Of a stretch of DNA of 55,814 nucleotides, positions 11,701-22,442 are shown piece after piece. Position 1 is the stretch's first letter. Every line of letters begins with the position of its first letter. The notes beneath the pieces are model-generated. The model did no database searches. It was given only the letters and a program-made list of their open reading frames with translations, and was not told the origin of the DNA. Source of the DNA: Tubiluchus corallicola (lineage: Eukaryota; Priapulida; Priapulimorpha; Priapulimorphida; Tubiluchidae); the NCBI GenBank assembly GCA_030141605.1, contig JAQGDQ010001200.1, positions 1 to 55,814 of the forward strand, given 5' to 3'. The position numbers and the translations under genes were made by a program.

Positions 11701-14700
11701 TTTTTTTGACTTTTGAAAGAATAAATTTCATGCAGACTTATGTCCATCTAAAAGGACAAGAAAAGGGGTACCTGAAGTGGGTTTCAGAAAAATCGCCTTA
11801 AAAATTATATTACTTTACAGCATTTTTATGCATATACTGTACTCACGTTAAAAGGAATTTTTTGTTTGTTTTCATTTTAAATCTCCCGCAATACTGTTCC
11901 AACCGCGCCATTACATGATTTCACCTACGCAAATGCAGGGGAAGAAAAGGCAATGTTAAATTATATCTCAAAAAACTTTCCATGCAAATCTGTATTACTT
12001 AGCATTTCGCTTACCTGCTGGAAAGGCTTATGTAACTAGAAATAATTATTTAAAACGTTGGTGCCAATTTGGTAAAATGTCGCTGGATCACCCTCCATGG
12101 TGCGCCACTCACTAACCAAAACATGTTTTAATCTTATTGACAAGATACATAGTTAGTAACATGTGTGCTATAAATGCTCTGATCATTTTTTCAAACTTTA
12201 TGCAATGTTATCTAAACTTGTTTTAAACGAACTACCATCAAAATGGCTGCATCTAGCAGTCATCGCGGGAGTTTACATTTACAAGTTTTGTACGGCGTTA
12301 CTGCCAATGCAAGTCTAATATGCAAAAAGGCAGTATGTAAGTGGTATAAATTTTCAAGATGAATTTTTTAAGCTTTATGTAAGTGGAGTGTTTTCTTGTG
12401 CTTTAAATACGGCTGAAAGTATGATGTTTTCCTTGTTCATGTGGCACCAGATTATAAAAGTACATTTATGTTTGTAGTTGAACATTTTGGATGACGGAAG
12501 CGTGTGCGTTGAGTTCATTCGCAGTAAACATGGGGAAGACCGCGTGTGTGAAGTTTGCAGGATTTCTCCCGATGGATGTCAGGTAAGTCTCCAATGTTCC
12601 TGAGTACTAATGAGGGTATAACAATTTCTTATTTGCTGTGGACGTACAACAGTTTTCTTGCAAAGGACTGGAGGAGAACATTGCTGCAAGCAGTTTATCA
12701 AAAATAATGATGCGTTTCTTTTGTGACTATGGTAAATGTGAACTTGTGAGAAAATATTTGTTCGAACATTACTTCATTCCTCTATAGAAGAATAATCTAC
12801 TAGAGAGGGAAGAGTATTTCATTCCTTCGAACCGTAGTCCTTCCCGTGCATGGATGCACATTGGGCAGACAGCATTTTCCACTGGGTTCTATCGGCGGCT
12901 TCTCTTTCGATGTTCTCCCAACGTCTGTTCATAGCCGGAAGGTCCTCTTTCTTACTGCGCCACGTTGTTTTTGGCCGACTTCTTTTCCTTTTTCCACCAG
13001 GTGGTTCCCAGCATAACGCTATTTTGGAGTGGCGTTGTTCTGGTAGGCGTAGAACATATCCAGCCAGTCTCAGTCTTCTCTCTGCGACTATTTCCTGCAA
13101 CCGCCGTGACTGCGCCTGCTGTAGGACTTCCACATTGGTAACATGGTTGCGATAGGATATTTTTAGGATTTTCCAAAGACATTTATGGTGGAAGACGTCC
13201 AGTTTCTTTGATATCGCTGCTGTGACTTTCCAGGTTTCGCTGGCATACTGAGTATTTCATTACAGAATATAAAATTTATGATGAAATTTTACACATCTTT
13301 TGGGATGGAACCATCATTTGCTTTCCTATTAACTGAGTTGCTGAAATGTTATTAATTTAATCATTTATCACCTTATAATGTTTCCTTTTTTGATCTTGCA
13401 TTCTTGGTAAATGGTTTCTATTTTGAAACAGTTGCATTATCTGGTTGACTTTTTAATGTGAAGGTTTCAAAAACTAGATCCCAAACATAATCAATAAAAT
13501 TTTACGTTACCATATTTTCAGATTAGTGTTTACCATCCAAATAGAGGCAAAGGAGTCTTAGTTTCGGAAATTCCCGTCGGTCCTCCTGCGGATGGACTGC
13601 TTAACATGCATCATTACGACAGTCTTCCGTCAAAACTTTGGAAAAAGTATGTTTACGCTGCACGATTCGTGAAACTGGTGCGCGCTAAGACTCCCAAAGT
13701 CACTTTTTACAGCGACCTGGCAAAGTGTATGCTGATGGAGAATTCGCCAAAAAGCGATTTTGAAGCAAACTTCTACAATGGTACGTTTAAGATGATAATT
13801 TCTTATCATATTTAATGACGTTTCCTTTGAATCCGTCAACGTTCATGTTCGCGAACCATTATACACTCGTTTTTTGTTTGACATGAATCAATGTATCCAC
13901 TCAACTGGCATTGCACGTCTTTCCTGTCTAGACATTATACACTCGTTTTTTGTTTGACATGAATCAATGAATCCACTCAACTGCCATTCCATGTCTTTCC
14001 TGTCTAGACAAACTGCTTTTTTAGAAAATGGTAAACTATCAAACATAATATTATAGTTTACTACTTGGACAGAAGAAAATTACTATAAATTTAAATTTAT
14101 GCTGTAGTGTCATCATACTTTTTTTAGTTTTGGATAGTGCTGCCACCTTCAGGTGTTTTCGTTAAAATTTTTGTTAAATTTTCATTGGCTTCTACAGTCT
14201 TTATGAATGCATAATCTCTAAACCTGTTTTCACACCTAAATGGTTTCACCTGTAGTTCTGGTCACTTGGTTTTCTGCTTTTCAACAGGACACTACTTCAC
14301 TGTTTATGTAGGCATTTCAGAATAAAATCTTAAAACTAAATTTCAAGTTTTTTGGTTTCTTCAAACCACTACTATTCCAGTTTTACAGTGATTCTTGGTT
14401 CTTATTTGCCCTTTGGGCAACAGAGGAGCTATGAAGTCTCACTTTTTGCTGTTGTCGTGGCTTCTAAGTACTTGCTGTTTGCTTTTTTCTTTGCTGTAAT
14501 ATGATGCTTGCTAGAACACAGATATATAGACTGTTGAACCATATCTGCGTGTAACTTGATGTGTTAACAGTAATTCTAGTAAAACACGTGTCAGTACTGT
14601 GTTACTCATCTCTATGTTCGTGTTATGATAATCAGTACCTACTAAAAGCAGGCAAAGTCGTTGCATACTAAAACAAACAAATAAACAACATTGGCAATGG

Positions 14701-17700
14701 CCTACCACACTTACTATTACTCTTATAGCAAAACCGGACCCAATCTTAAACTGTAGGCCAAAACAATCTACTCTTTAAAATATAAGCACAGCGGTAAATT
14801 TGAAATTTGAATGTTTATCTTAATATAAGCACAGCGGTAAATTTGAAATTTGAATTTTTATCTTAAAACTTGCCTAGTTTTAGTGCAACACCTGAATATC
14901 TTACAGTAGCACTGTACTTCAATTTTCGCTTTCGCAAACAGCACGCTGTTGAAAATTATGTTCGTTTGTGATGTACATCAATAGTTGTGCTCGCCTGCCG
15001 TTAATTAAGTTTTTAATCTATTATTTAATTATCAGAAACGCTTTTACAGCATACTTGGTGTTAAAATGTATAGTTTTTACCGTACTTGAAAATGGGGTGG
15101 TGTATGAAAAATCATCCTGTCTTCCTTTAATAAATGCAACAACACTAAAGCGTTGCAAATAAGTAACACTCAATGACTTTTGATTGTGTCTTCTGAGCAG
15201 CTTTTGGGTGTCTTTGTGTTTAGGAGCGAAATTCACGCAGACATCTGAAATGACTAAATTAATAACAGCAGATGGGCAGCCAATCACAGTGCAGGATGAT
15301 CTAAGCTTTCTCTCAGCTTCCACCCGAGCATTGCATGATCACGCTGTGCAGGTTTCTCCATCTTTATTTACACAGTTACTGTGATTTTATAGAAAAACGT
15401 CATCGTTTTTATTTGTTGTTAAAAGCACTCGTTTTAGATGTTCTCTGACTATTTCATCAAAATTTAATTGTTTTTGGCAGTCTTAATGTTGTCAGTGCAT
15501 TTACAATCTGTGAACCGCTTCTACTCGGTGCATGACTGTGAATTAGTTACTTTCCAAGTAAATTTTTTAAATCATTTTAATACTATCCATTAAATTACAT
15601 GTTGCTCGCAATACAATGTCGTCATTAAAACTGAGTTTTTGTATGTAGAGTAAGCAACATTGCTTAGACTTGGAGTCTGCACTGGAAGCATTGCAAGCTC
15701 GTTCAGGACATACAACTCTTCCTGTAATTATTGGCAGGTGAGTGCAGAAGATTTACATGTTTTTTCTTTAAAAAATCTGATGCTAAACACAACTTGTATT
15801 TTTCACAGGAAAAAAATTTGTTGCCTTAAACCATAAGTAATGCATCTTAGATGCTGTTGGAGTTTGTTTGGTAACCGTGTGGTGTGTCGTACAAGTATGT
15901 ATTGATTAGTATACTGCAGCGTTTTGTTTGGCTGCATAAATTGCACTTGATAATATTAACACATCTGGTCTAATGCACACCCATATATGTTAGTTCTAAA
16001 TAACAACAAAGGAGGGCACTGATGAGTGTCTAACAGGTTTGATGGCTTGTCATTTTTGAGAGTCATCGTGTAAATTCCATGGCTTATAATCAATGATTAA
16101 ACTATAAGCATACATATTCCCGTGAAAGCATCACTATAATAACAGCCAACTAGAGTTTGAGTTTGTTTTTTTTTTGTGGAAACACACGATAAAAATTTAT
16201 GTGGCTAGATAGACAATTTCATAAGCTTCTAACTTGTGCATTGCAACAAATTTTATTTGCGTAGTTAGTTGAAATAGTTGCCAAAACTAATAAGTGTGCA
16301 CTAACCCAGAGACAGTTGCTGGTGGATGATAAGTGATGCCGTTTGTTTCAACTCTAGTTTATTGAACATTAATTGCCAGTGGTTGATTGGTTGACTTTTG
16401 CTGTTTGTTTCAACTCTAGTTTATTGAACGTTAATTGCCAGTGGTCGATTGGTTGACTTTTGCTGTTTGTTTCAACTACAGTTTATTGAACGTTAATTGC
16501 CAGTGGTCGATTGGTTGACTTTTGCTGTTTGTTTCAACTAGAGTTTATTAAACGTTAATTGCCAGTGGTCGATTGGTTGACTTTTGCTGTTTGTTTCAAC
16601 TACAGTTTATTGAACGTTAATTGCCAGTGGTCGATTGGTTGACTTTTGCTGTTTGTTTCAACTAGAGTTTATTAAACGTTAATTGCCAGTGGTCGATTGG
16701 TTGACTTTTGCTGTTTGTTTCAACTAGAGTTTATTAAACGTTAATTGCCAGTGGTTGATTGGTTGACTTTTGCTGTTTGTTTCAACTAGAGTTTATTGAA
16801 CGTTAATTGCCAGTGGTTGATTGGTTGACTTTTGCTGTTTGTTTCAACTACAGTTTATTGAACGTTAATTGCCAGTGGTCGATTGGTTGACTTTTGCTGT
16901 TTGTTTCAACTAGAGTTTATTAAACGTTAATTGCCAGTGGTCGATTGGTTGACTTTTGCTGTTTGTTTCAACTACAGTTTATTGAACGTTAATTGCCAGT
17001 GGTCGATTGGTTGACTTTTGCTGTTTGTTTCAACTAGAGTTTATTAAACGTTAATTGCCAGTGGTCGATTGGTTGACTTTTGCTGTTTGTTTCAACTAGA
17101 GTTTATTAAACGTTAATTGCCAGTGGTCGATTGGTTGACTTTTGCTGTTTGTTTCAACTACAGTTTATTGAACGTTAATTGCCAGTGGTCGATTGGTTGA
17201 CTTTTGCTGTTTGTTTCAACTAGAGTTTATTGAACGTTAATTGCCAGTGGTTGATTGGTTGATATTTCAACACAGTATAGATGAAAATTCTTCCTTCACA
17301 ATAACAGGGAATGATTAGCCTAAAGGCTTATGCAAATGTCCTACAAACATTGTCTCCCATTTCAGGCGACCTTCAACATCATCGAGTAACAAAGAGAATC
17401 AAAACTCGAGTCCGCCGAGTCGGAAGCCTTTACAGGACCTGCAGAACTTCCAGAATACTGTGACGTCCCCAAGCATCGTGCCTTCTGCAGTGAGTCGTAT
17501 TTAAAGTGCAGTTGTTCTGAATTTCCAATAATGAACCTGTTTTTCTCATGTTTGGTTTTTATGGCAGAGACTCGGCCACCTGAGTTATTTGTTAATGCAA
17601 ATGTTACTGATCATGAAATTGCAAAAAAAACTCTAAAATGCGCTGCCCAAATTTACTTCCGTTATAGACCTAGATGTAGATGTTTGGATGACAAAGCTAA

Positions 17701-20700
17701 TCCATTTTCTAGTAATCACTAGTATTGTCAGTTTGTATCTACTGATGTGAAAATGTTTCCTTGGTGTCATAATTTTACAGGGGGGTAAGTAAGTAGAGAT
17801 TGCAGGATATATTGGAAAATTATTTTACATTCTCAGTGACTGGACTTAGTTTAAAAAGTGCATCTTAATTGTATGTTTACACTGTAACAGTCATTGTTAA
17901 AAATGCAATGCAAAAAAATAAAATATTCATTTGCAGTTTTTTGTGCTACAAGTTGGAGATTTCTTGTTCACATATACATGTCATTTTAATAATTTCCTGT
18001 TCATTTTATCTATCGTATTTGAATTTGTAAAGTGGCTATGAATCGTCGTTTATTTCATTCACTTTTCCAAATCTAACACACACAGATTTGTAGAGTTTTT
18101 GCTTTAGTTATGACAACACAGAAAGTTAAGTCAAAGACCTCCAGTTTGAAACTTCTTATTAATGATTTGAGTTGACTGCTACAGTCAATGATAATGATGA
18201 TAATCAAGATAATGATAAAACTTACTACAACAAGTTTGTTGGCATCTTTCTACTAAAAATGCTCCCCTCTGGTCATTTTTACTTTCCTTCTGTTACTACT
18301 GTAGTCTTACCTAACTGTTACTGGCAACTGTTGACTTGAGAACTACTTTTAAAAGTAAGTTTTCAGTAATGTGGTTCTGCGCTCATTTTGTCTCTAACAT
18401 TTTACTGTAAAAGCTCAACATTCATAGACTATCCTCAGTTATTTAAATATTGTTCCTTTAGATATAAGAGTGATATTATTTGGTTTGAATCCAGATGCAC
18501 AATGTAAATTTTGATTTTTTAAATGGTGATTCTTTACACGCACGTTTTTTTAATTAGATGCAGTCATTTGAAGGTACAATTCTCAGTACTCAAACATTTG
18601 GCACTGCGCCACCGGTGAAAGCAGACAACGCGAGTGAGAGGGGCAGGAGTCGCGATGAGAATGTAAGCAACAGGCAGCGACATCGGTCGGATAGCTTGGG
18701 AAAAGTAATACGGCGCGTACCTGTACCCGATGTAGGATGGGCATCACAGGTAACCGTGTATTTCTCTTTTCATTATACAGTTTGCCACGTCTGCAAGTGA
18801 GTATCTCTTGGTTATTGAGGTGTGGCAGGACCAATACTTACTTTGTTAATGAGTACTCTTCTAAGATGAGACACAGAACTTCTAGAAGCACCTTACCCAT
18901 GCTGTGATGGTTGCACATCCTCTTTTCGCGAGATGAATAGATGGAACGTGGCAGATGAAACATTTTTCTGAGCTACCACCCATCCATTTACTAATCAGCA
19001 CCTGTGTTGCCTTTCCTCAGTCGTTTCGTTCCCATTCTGATGTTTGGCATATTAACACAGTTGATTAAGTAAAAACAGCAAACTGCAAATTATAATAAGA
19101 ATATCATTTGAGTGGAAAATAATAACTACTGCATTACTATTAATGAAACCTTCGACGGCTTGATTAGGATAGTACTAGCTAAGCGTAATTTTATTACGAT
19201 GAATTGATTGTTTTTAACTTTTTAACTTTATGTAAGTCAGTCGTTTTTGAATTTTTGTAAAAATAGGTAGGAGAGCAAAACTTGGGCGACTGAATTCCCT
19301 GAATTCAGTTACTTTCGCATTTTCAATGCAAACAAATACTGAAATGTGTTTAATTTGTAGCAATTTTCTAAATGTACTTTTACTTTTATATCGAAAACAA
19401 GAACAAGTAATTTAAATATGCGCATAATTATTGATGAATATTACATTTTTACAATGACGATATTTGCAATGGCGATGAAACAAGAGTAATAAGTACTTGT
19501 TTAGTAATAAATGTTTACCGATCTATTATAAGAGTCCTACGTTTTAGCAAAGAGAAAAGAAATTACAATATGACTAAATTACGACATTATTACATTAAAT
19601 CTATACGCTAAGTCTAATACAGAAAGACTTTAGACATACCTATTATACTGTGCCCACGGTCATCCTCGATAATGAGCAAAGGAGCAACATAGCGATTGAC
19701 AGCGCTACGTTACTTCTAGCTACCTAGACCTGTGGCACAGAAGATTACTAGATATGGATCCATGAAAGAAGTGTAATTCAGCTAATTATTTGGTCAGTTG
19801 GGCACGATACGAGCTTTAATAGAGACTTGAATGACAATCACATGGATAATTGATTACGATGCAAATTTTACATTCAAGAACCACTTTGCAATGGCAGATC
19901 CATGCAAACAAGGTAAAAAATGCTAACTCCAGATATGCCATACTGGCATAGTTCTCGACAGTAGCAAACTTTCATACTGTTGTTTTTCACAAATATCTTC
20001 GCGAAGTGTTTATAATAACCTTCATGCCACTGCATCAAGAAAACTTGCCGCATTTTAAAATATTCATCAAAGAAGCTTGTGCCACTCACACAAACAAAAC
20101 ATTGCCTTTACTGAGTTTTAATGTAAAGGCCACATGGTGAGATGAGGTTTATATCTGCTTTTATTTGCTTTGTCTATAGTGAGTTTTCGTAACTAATCAT
20201 CGGAATTTCATATTTCAGTTGGCTAACGGCGAAGTAACTGTGAATTTTAGCGACGGGACACAGCTTAGTGTTGAAGCTGCTACTTCTACGATTAAATGGA
20301 TGGACAAAAATCAAACGACATTACGGTGCGTATTAGAAAAGTCTCAATGTAAACATGTCGAAAAATGTGGACTGGTTGTTGTGTAACCACTGTACCACTG
20401 TGTGTGTAAAGCGACCATCAAGTGTTTAGCTCCTTCAGGACCGCACCATTCAGACCTGTGACTTTTCTGCTGCTGTATGAGCACAGACATAACTAAATGA
20501 TTACAAATTAGGTACTGTTATATTCAGGAGAATCTCGGCTATCCAATCATGTTATTTGTTTAAACATTTGTAAGTGATTTAATTGGATAAAGTTAAGAAA
20601 AACACGCCCTTTTCAGGCACTCCAACATAGCCTATTGAGTAGTTGCTTAGTCTGGTTACACTTGCTTGATCGTACACACTAATTTATTGATTGCCTGCTT

Positions 20701-21934
20701 GCTACAGCCCATGGGAACTGTCCACTGTACAGAGTTCCAGGAAAAGCCAGCGGATCAGCCAAGGAGAAATTAAGGTCATCTCATCTTTTAATAGGAATTT
20801 TTCCTTAAAAATAGAGTAGACGAGGCTAAAGTGTATTAGAATGTTGTGTCTGGAAAGTTGAAATTTTCTGCATTAGCCGATTTCACACAAGCAATACTGT
20901 ACATTGTTACGCTGCAGTTACTGAAAGCTTTTTTGAAATTTTTCATCAAAAATCGATTTTTAATTTCTCTAAGGTAAAAAAATGCATTTCATATTATAAT
21001 TTTGCATGAAAGCCCTTTGTGTGAGGAATAGAGACCTACAAAAATTATCAAATATAATGTAATCGCTGCTTAGTGAGAGCAGTTTTTCATGAACTCACAC
21101 GTGCACAATGCAGCAAATGCTTACGGTCCTGAAGGAGTAAAGAAACTGTACTTGTCAAACTTCTCCATTTCGTGTACTTATACTTCATCATTAACTTTGC
21201 AGCAGTTTATTGCCCTTTTTTAATTGTAATATATAAATCTGTGTTGGTGTTGAGATAAACAGCATAAACAACTACAACAACGTTAAGGAATACTCATTCA
21301 ATAGCATGCTCATTTTGTCCGGGAGGTACGTGTTTGGAGCAGTAACCGAGTCATACCATAGATCTTAAATTGGTACCAAATATGTACAATTACCAGAGCA
21401 AATAAAAAGTGATCATAATGGTCATAATGCTGCAGTCGATCTTGTTGGTTTGTCCTCCATTCTGACAATAGTCTTGTGCATTTAGAATATGACTGCTGTT
21501 TGAGCAGCATTGGTCACAGTATAAGGCGTCCTAGAAGCACTTTTGTTGGTTGTTAGTGTTAAGGTGGTAAAGTCACGTTCATAATGTGATCGTGTTCACA
21601 CTTGAGGTTATCAAATAAAAGTTAACAGAGAAGAAATGGTTAATTACTGAACTATGCTTGTTGCTATAGTTCATAGCGATAGACAATAATAACTAAGCAT
21701 TCTGTTACTAGATTATGAAAAAAGTTGCAGCACAGTATATTTAGGGAGTCCATATCTTTTTTTGCATGTCCAACATACATTTTCGTAAATACTTGCATAG
21801 TAATATTTAAAGTAAGGGTGACAAATTTCGTTTTTTGTAGGTATGGCCAGGCTGATAAACTGCCAGATCATGTTCGTGTAAAACTGGCACAGATGCCGAC
21901 AATAGTGGAAATGCTAGTCAGCGCTCCATCTTGA
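2698..21934 (+). CDS. PLK4: PLK4 (polo-like kinase 4 / SAK), 19 exons
   Basis: PLK4 is the Ser/Thr kinase that starts centriole duplication. Exons: 2698-2727, 4322-4417, 4608-4703, 5924-6038, 7048-7160, 7736-7824, 8085-8210, 8696-8861, 10025-10368, 10609-10635, 10954-11680, 12478-12582, 13522-13780, 15224-15351, 15649-15737, 17366-17489, 18558-18749, 20219-20325, 21841-21934. All phases join, giving 1008 residues (human 970). Kinase domain: glycine loop GKGGFACV (19-26), K41, HRD with D136, DFG with D154, activation-loop T170 and NYISPE. This numbering equals human with no gap. A DSGRDT phosphodegron (284-289) follows, then a long low-complexity linker, the cryptic polo box region (about 635-840) and the C-terminal polo box (about 937-1008, starting VGWASQ). 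I chose the start because GETIEDYQV matches the family N-terminus. The short exon at 10609 is the least certain. Introns hold many mobile elements, listed separately. Confidence 0.95.
3010..3700 (+). mobile_element. Decayed LINE endonuclease fragment in PLK4 intron 1
   Basis: Broken frames read as an APE-type endonuclease of a non-LTR retrotransposon. [12 protein letters not shown] with the catalytic-type Glu is at about 3014-3049. Further on (3204-3419) are [18 protein letters not shown] with the Asp-x-Asn motif, and [12 protein letters not shown] weak SDHVAIF-like stretch follows near 3570. Stops and frame changes show it is dead. It lies in the sense orientation of PLK4. Confidence 0.75.
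3862..4215 (-). mobile_element. LINE reverse-transcriptase C-terminal fragment, antisense
   Basis: Read on the minus strand, frames with shifts give a tail typical of LINE polymerase proteins: [11 protein letters not shown], then [18 protein letters not shown], then [22 protein letters not shown]. It is opposite in strand to the neighbouring endonuclease fragment, so these are probably two separate insertions rather than one element. Confidence 0.7.
5150..5845. mobile_element. MITE with 21-bp inverted ends (CAGTAAGTCCTCGC family), PLK4 intron 3
   Basis: The left end CAGTAAGTCCTCGCTTAACG at 5150-5169 is matched exactly by the inverted right end finishing at 5845. The perfect arms reach 22 bp if the flanking A/T pair is counted. 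TA precedes the left end and TG follows the right. No transposase frame is visible. The CAGT start and TA flank suggest a Tc1/mariner (pogo-like) non-autonomous element. The right end lies 78 bp before exon 4. Confidence 0.85.
6622..6648. repeat. TTG microsatellite in PLK4 intron 4
   Basis: A short run of TTG triplets. The rest of this intron (6039-7047) shows nothing I recognise. Confidence 0.75.
7350..7697. mobile_element. Degenerate hAT-like MITE in PLK4 intron 5
   Basis: The left end CGGGCTGTGGAGTTTG and the right end CCGACTCCACTGCCCTG are imperfect inverted copies of each other. The interior repeats GGAGTCGGAGT-like words. This matches the look of short hAT elements with CAGGGCTGTGGAGTCGG ends. 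No clear 8-bp target duplication remains. The right end lies 38 bp before exon 6. Confidence 0.5.
9590..9655 (-). mobile_element. Possible hAT-type terminal fragment, PLK4 intron 8
   Basis: Read on the minus strand the segment begins CAGGGCCGGTGCTAGAAAG, which resembles a common hAT-type end. I found no matching second end, so it may be a relic. The rest of the intron (8862-10024) shows nothing else I recognise. Confidence 0.3.
10609..10635 (+). CDS. PLK4: Candidate 27-nt cassette microexon of PLK4
   Basis: The exon is preceded by a pyrimidine-rich tract ending TTTCACAG and followed by GTAAGC. It is 27 nt and phase-2 on both sides, so it can be included or skipped without a frame change. Inclusion turns KSTYNEIQ into [17 protein letters not shown]. 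Good splice sites and matching phase support it; the short length leaves room for chance. Confidence 0.5.
   Translation, partial: ALPQTPFF
12812..13261 (-). mobile_element. 5'-truncated LINE with 12-bp target-site duplication, PLK4 intron 12
   Basis: The body (12824-13249, minus) reads almost without breaks as the C-terminal tail of a LINE polymerase protein: [20 protein letters not shown], then [14 protein letters not shown], then [17 protein letters not shown], then [10 protein letters not shown] and a stop. It is flanked by a perfect direct repeat GAGTATTTCATT at 12812-12823 and 13250-13261, the mark of target-primed insertion. There is no A-rich tail on the 3' side. The well-kept frame suggests a fairly recent insertion. 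Confidence 0.85.
13858..14008. repeat. Tandem duplication of about 75 bp, PLK4 intron 13
   Basis: Two adjacent copies (13858-13932 and 13933-14008) begin ATTATACACTCG and end TTTCCTGTCTAGAC, with a few substitutions. Confidence 0.85.
14726..15130 (-). mobile_element. MITE copy C of the TAAAGGAAAACC family, PLK4 intron 13
   Basis: In reverse orientation this matches the elements at 27995-28570 and 50630-52082. Shared words include AATCTTAAACTGTAGG near the end, TTGAAAATTATG, TTAATTATCAGAAAC and GTATGAAAAATCATCCTG. The ends are TATAGCAAAACCGGA and TCTTCCTTTAA. A 43-bp inner piece (ATATAAGCACAGCGG...) is itself duplicated at 14779-14864. It is shorter than the other copies through internal loss. 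Confidence 0.75.
16336..17262. repeat. 62-bp minisatellite, about 15 units, PLK4 intron 15
   Basis: The unit contains GTTTGTTTCAACTAGAG, TTTATTGAACGTTAATTG and CCAGTGGTCGATTGG. Variable positions (CTAGAG/CTACAG, GAACG/AAACG, GGTCG/GGTTG) recur in the same order in two blocks, which indicates a higher-order duplication of several units. It lies well inside the intron (15738-17365), away from both splice sites. Confidence 0.95.
20430..21137. mobile_element. piggyBac-like MITE, PLK4 intron 18
   Basis: Perfect 14-bp inverted ends: CTCCTTCAGGACCG at 20430-20443 and CGGTCCTGAAGGAG at 21124-21137. The flanks (TTTAG and TAAAG) look like decayed TTAA sites. No transposase frame is visible. Confidence 0.7.
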
Positions 21935-22087
21935 CTTGTCTTGCTTGAGATGTCTATCTCGCTGTGTTACAGTAGACATTTTTATACTGTTGGATGTGGA
22001 CAAGCAAAAGCACAAACTCATATTACGTCACAAACTGAGATAACTGCCGGCATGTTGACAAAAAGCACAGTTGATGCAAATGCTTCT

Positions 22088-22093
22088 AATAAA
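22088..22093 (+). terminator. Candidate polyadenylation signal of PLK4
   Basis: AATAAA, 154 nt after the PLK4 stop codon. It is the first canonical signal downstream and precedes the mobile element at 22246. Confidence 0.5.
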
Positions 22094-22245
22094 GATAAAT
22101 TGCTTGATGTTAAAACTAGCAGGTGTTGCCACTTTGATTGCTCCTTGATCGTTTTCTGGGTGTGGCACGTGATTAAGTTTGCGACATGTTGATGTAAGAA
22201 TTGGCTATTGTTATTTGTTTGTAATTTACACACAGTTCTGCTGTA

Positions 22246-22440
22246 CAGTCAAACCTCTTTGTGCTGCCCCCTGTGGGACTGCAAAAAAGTTAGCGCTATA
22301 GCGAGTTTGACATTATAACGAGGCGCATTAATTCATACATTTCTATGCAAATATGCACATTTTGTTCTGCTAAAAATCTGGGTATTAAATAAGGTTTGCA
22401 TTATAAATGGGGAGAGATGCATTATAATGAGATCTGTCTG
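22246..22440. mobile_element. MITE with CAGTCAAACCTC ends and TA target duplication
   Basis: Bounded by TA on both sides (22244-22245 and 22441-22442). The ends CAGTCAAACCTC and the inverted GAGATCTGTCTG are similar but diverged. At 195 bp it has no coding capacity. It looks Tc1/mariner- or pogo-like. It lies just past the likely PLK4 3' end. Confidence 0.65.
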
Positions 22441-22442
22441 TA

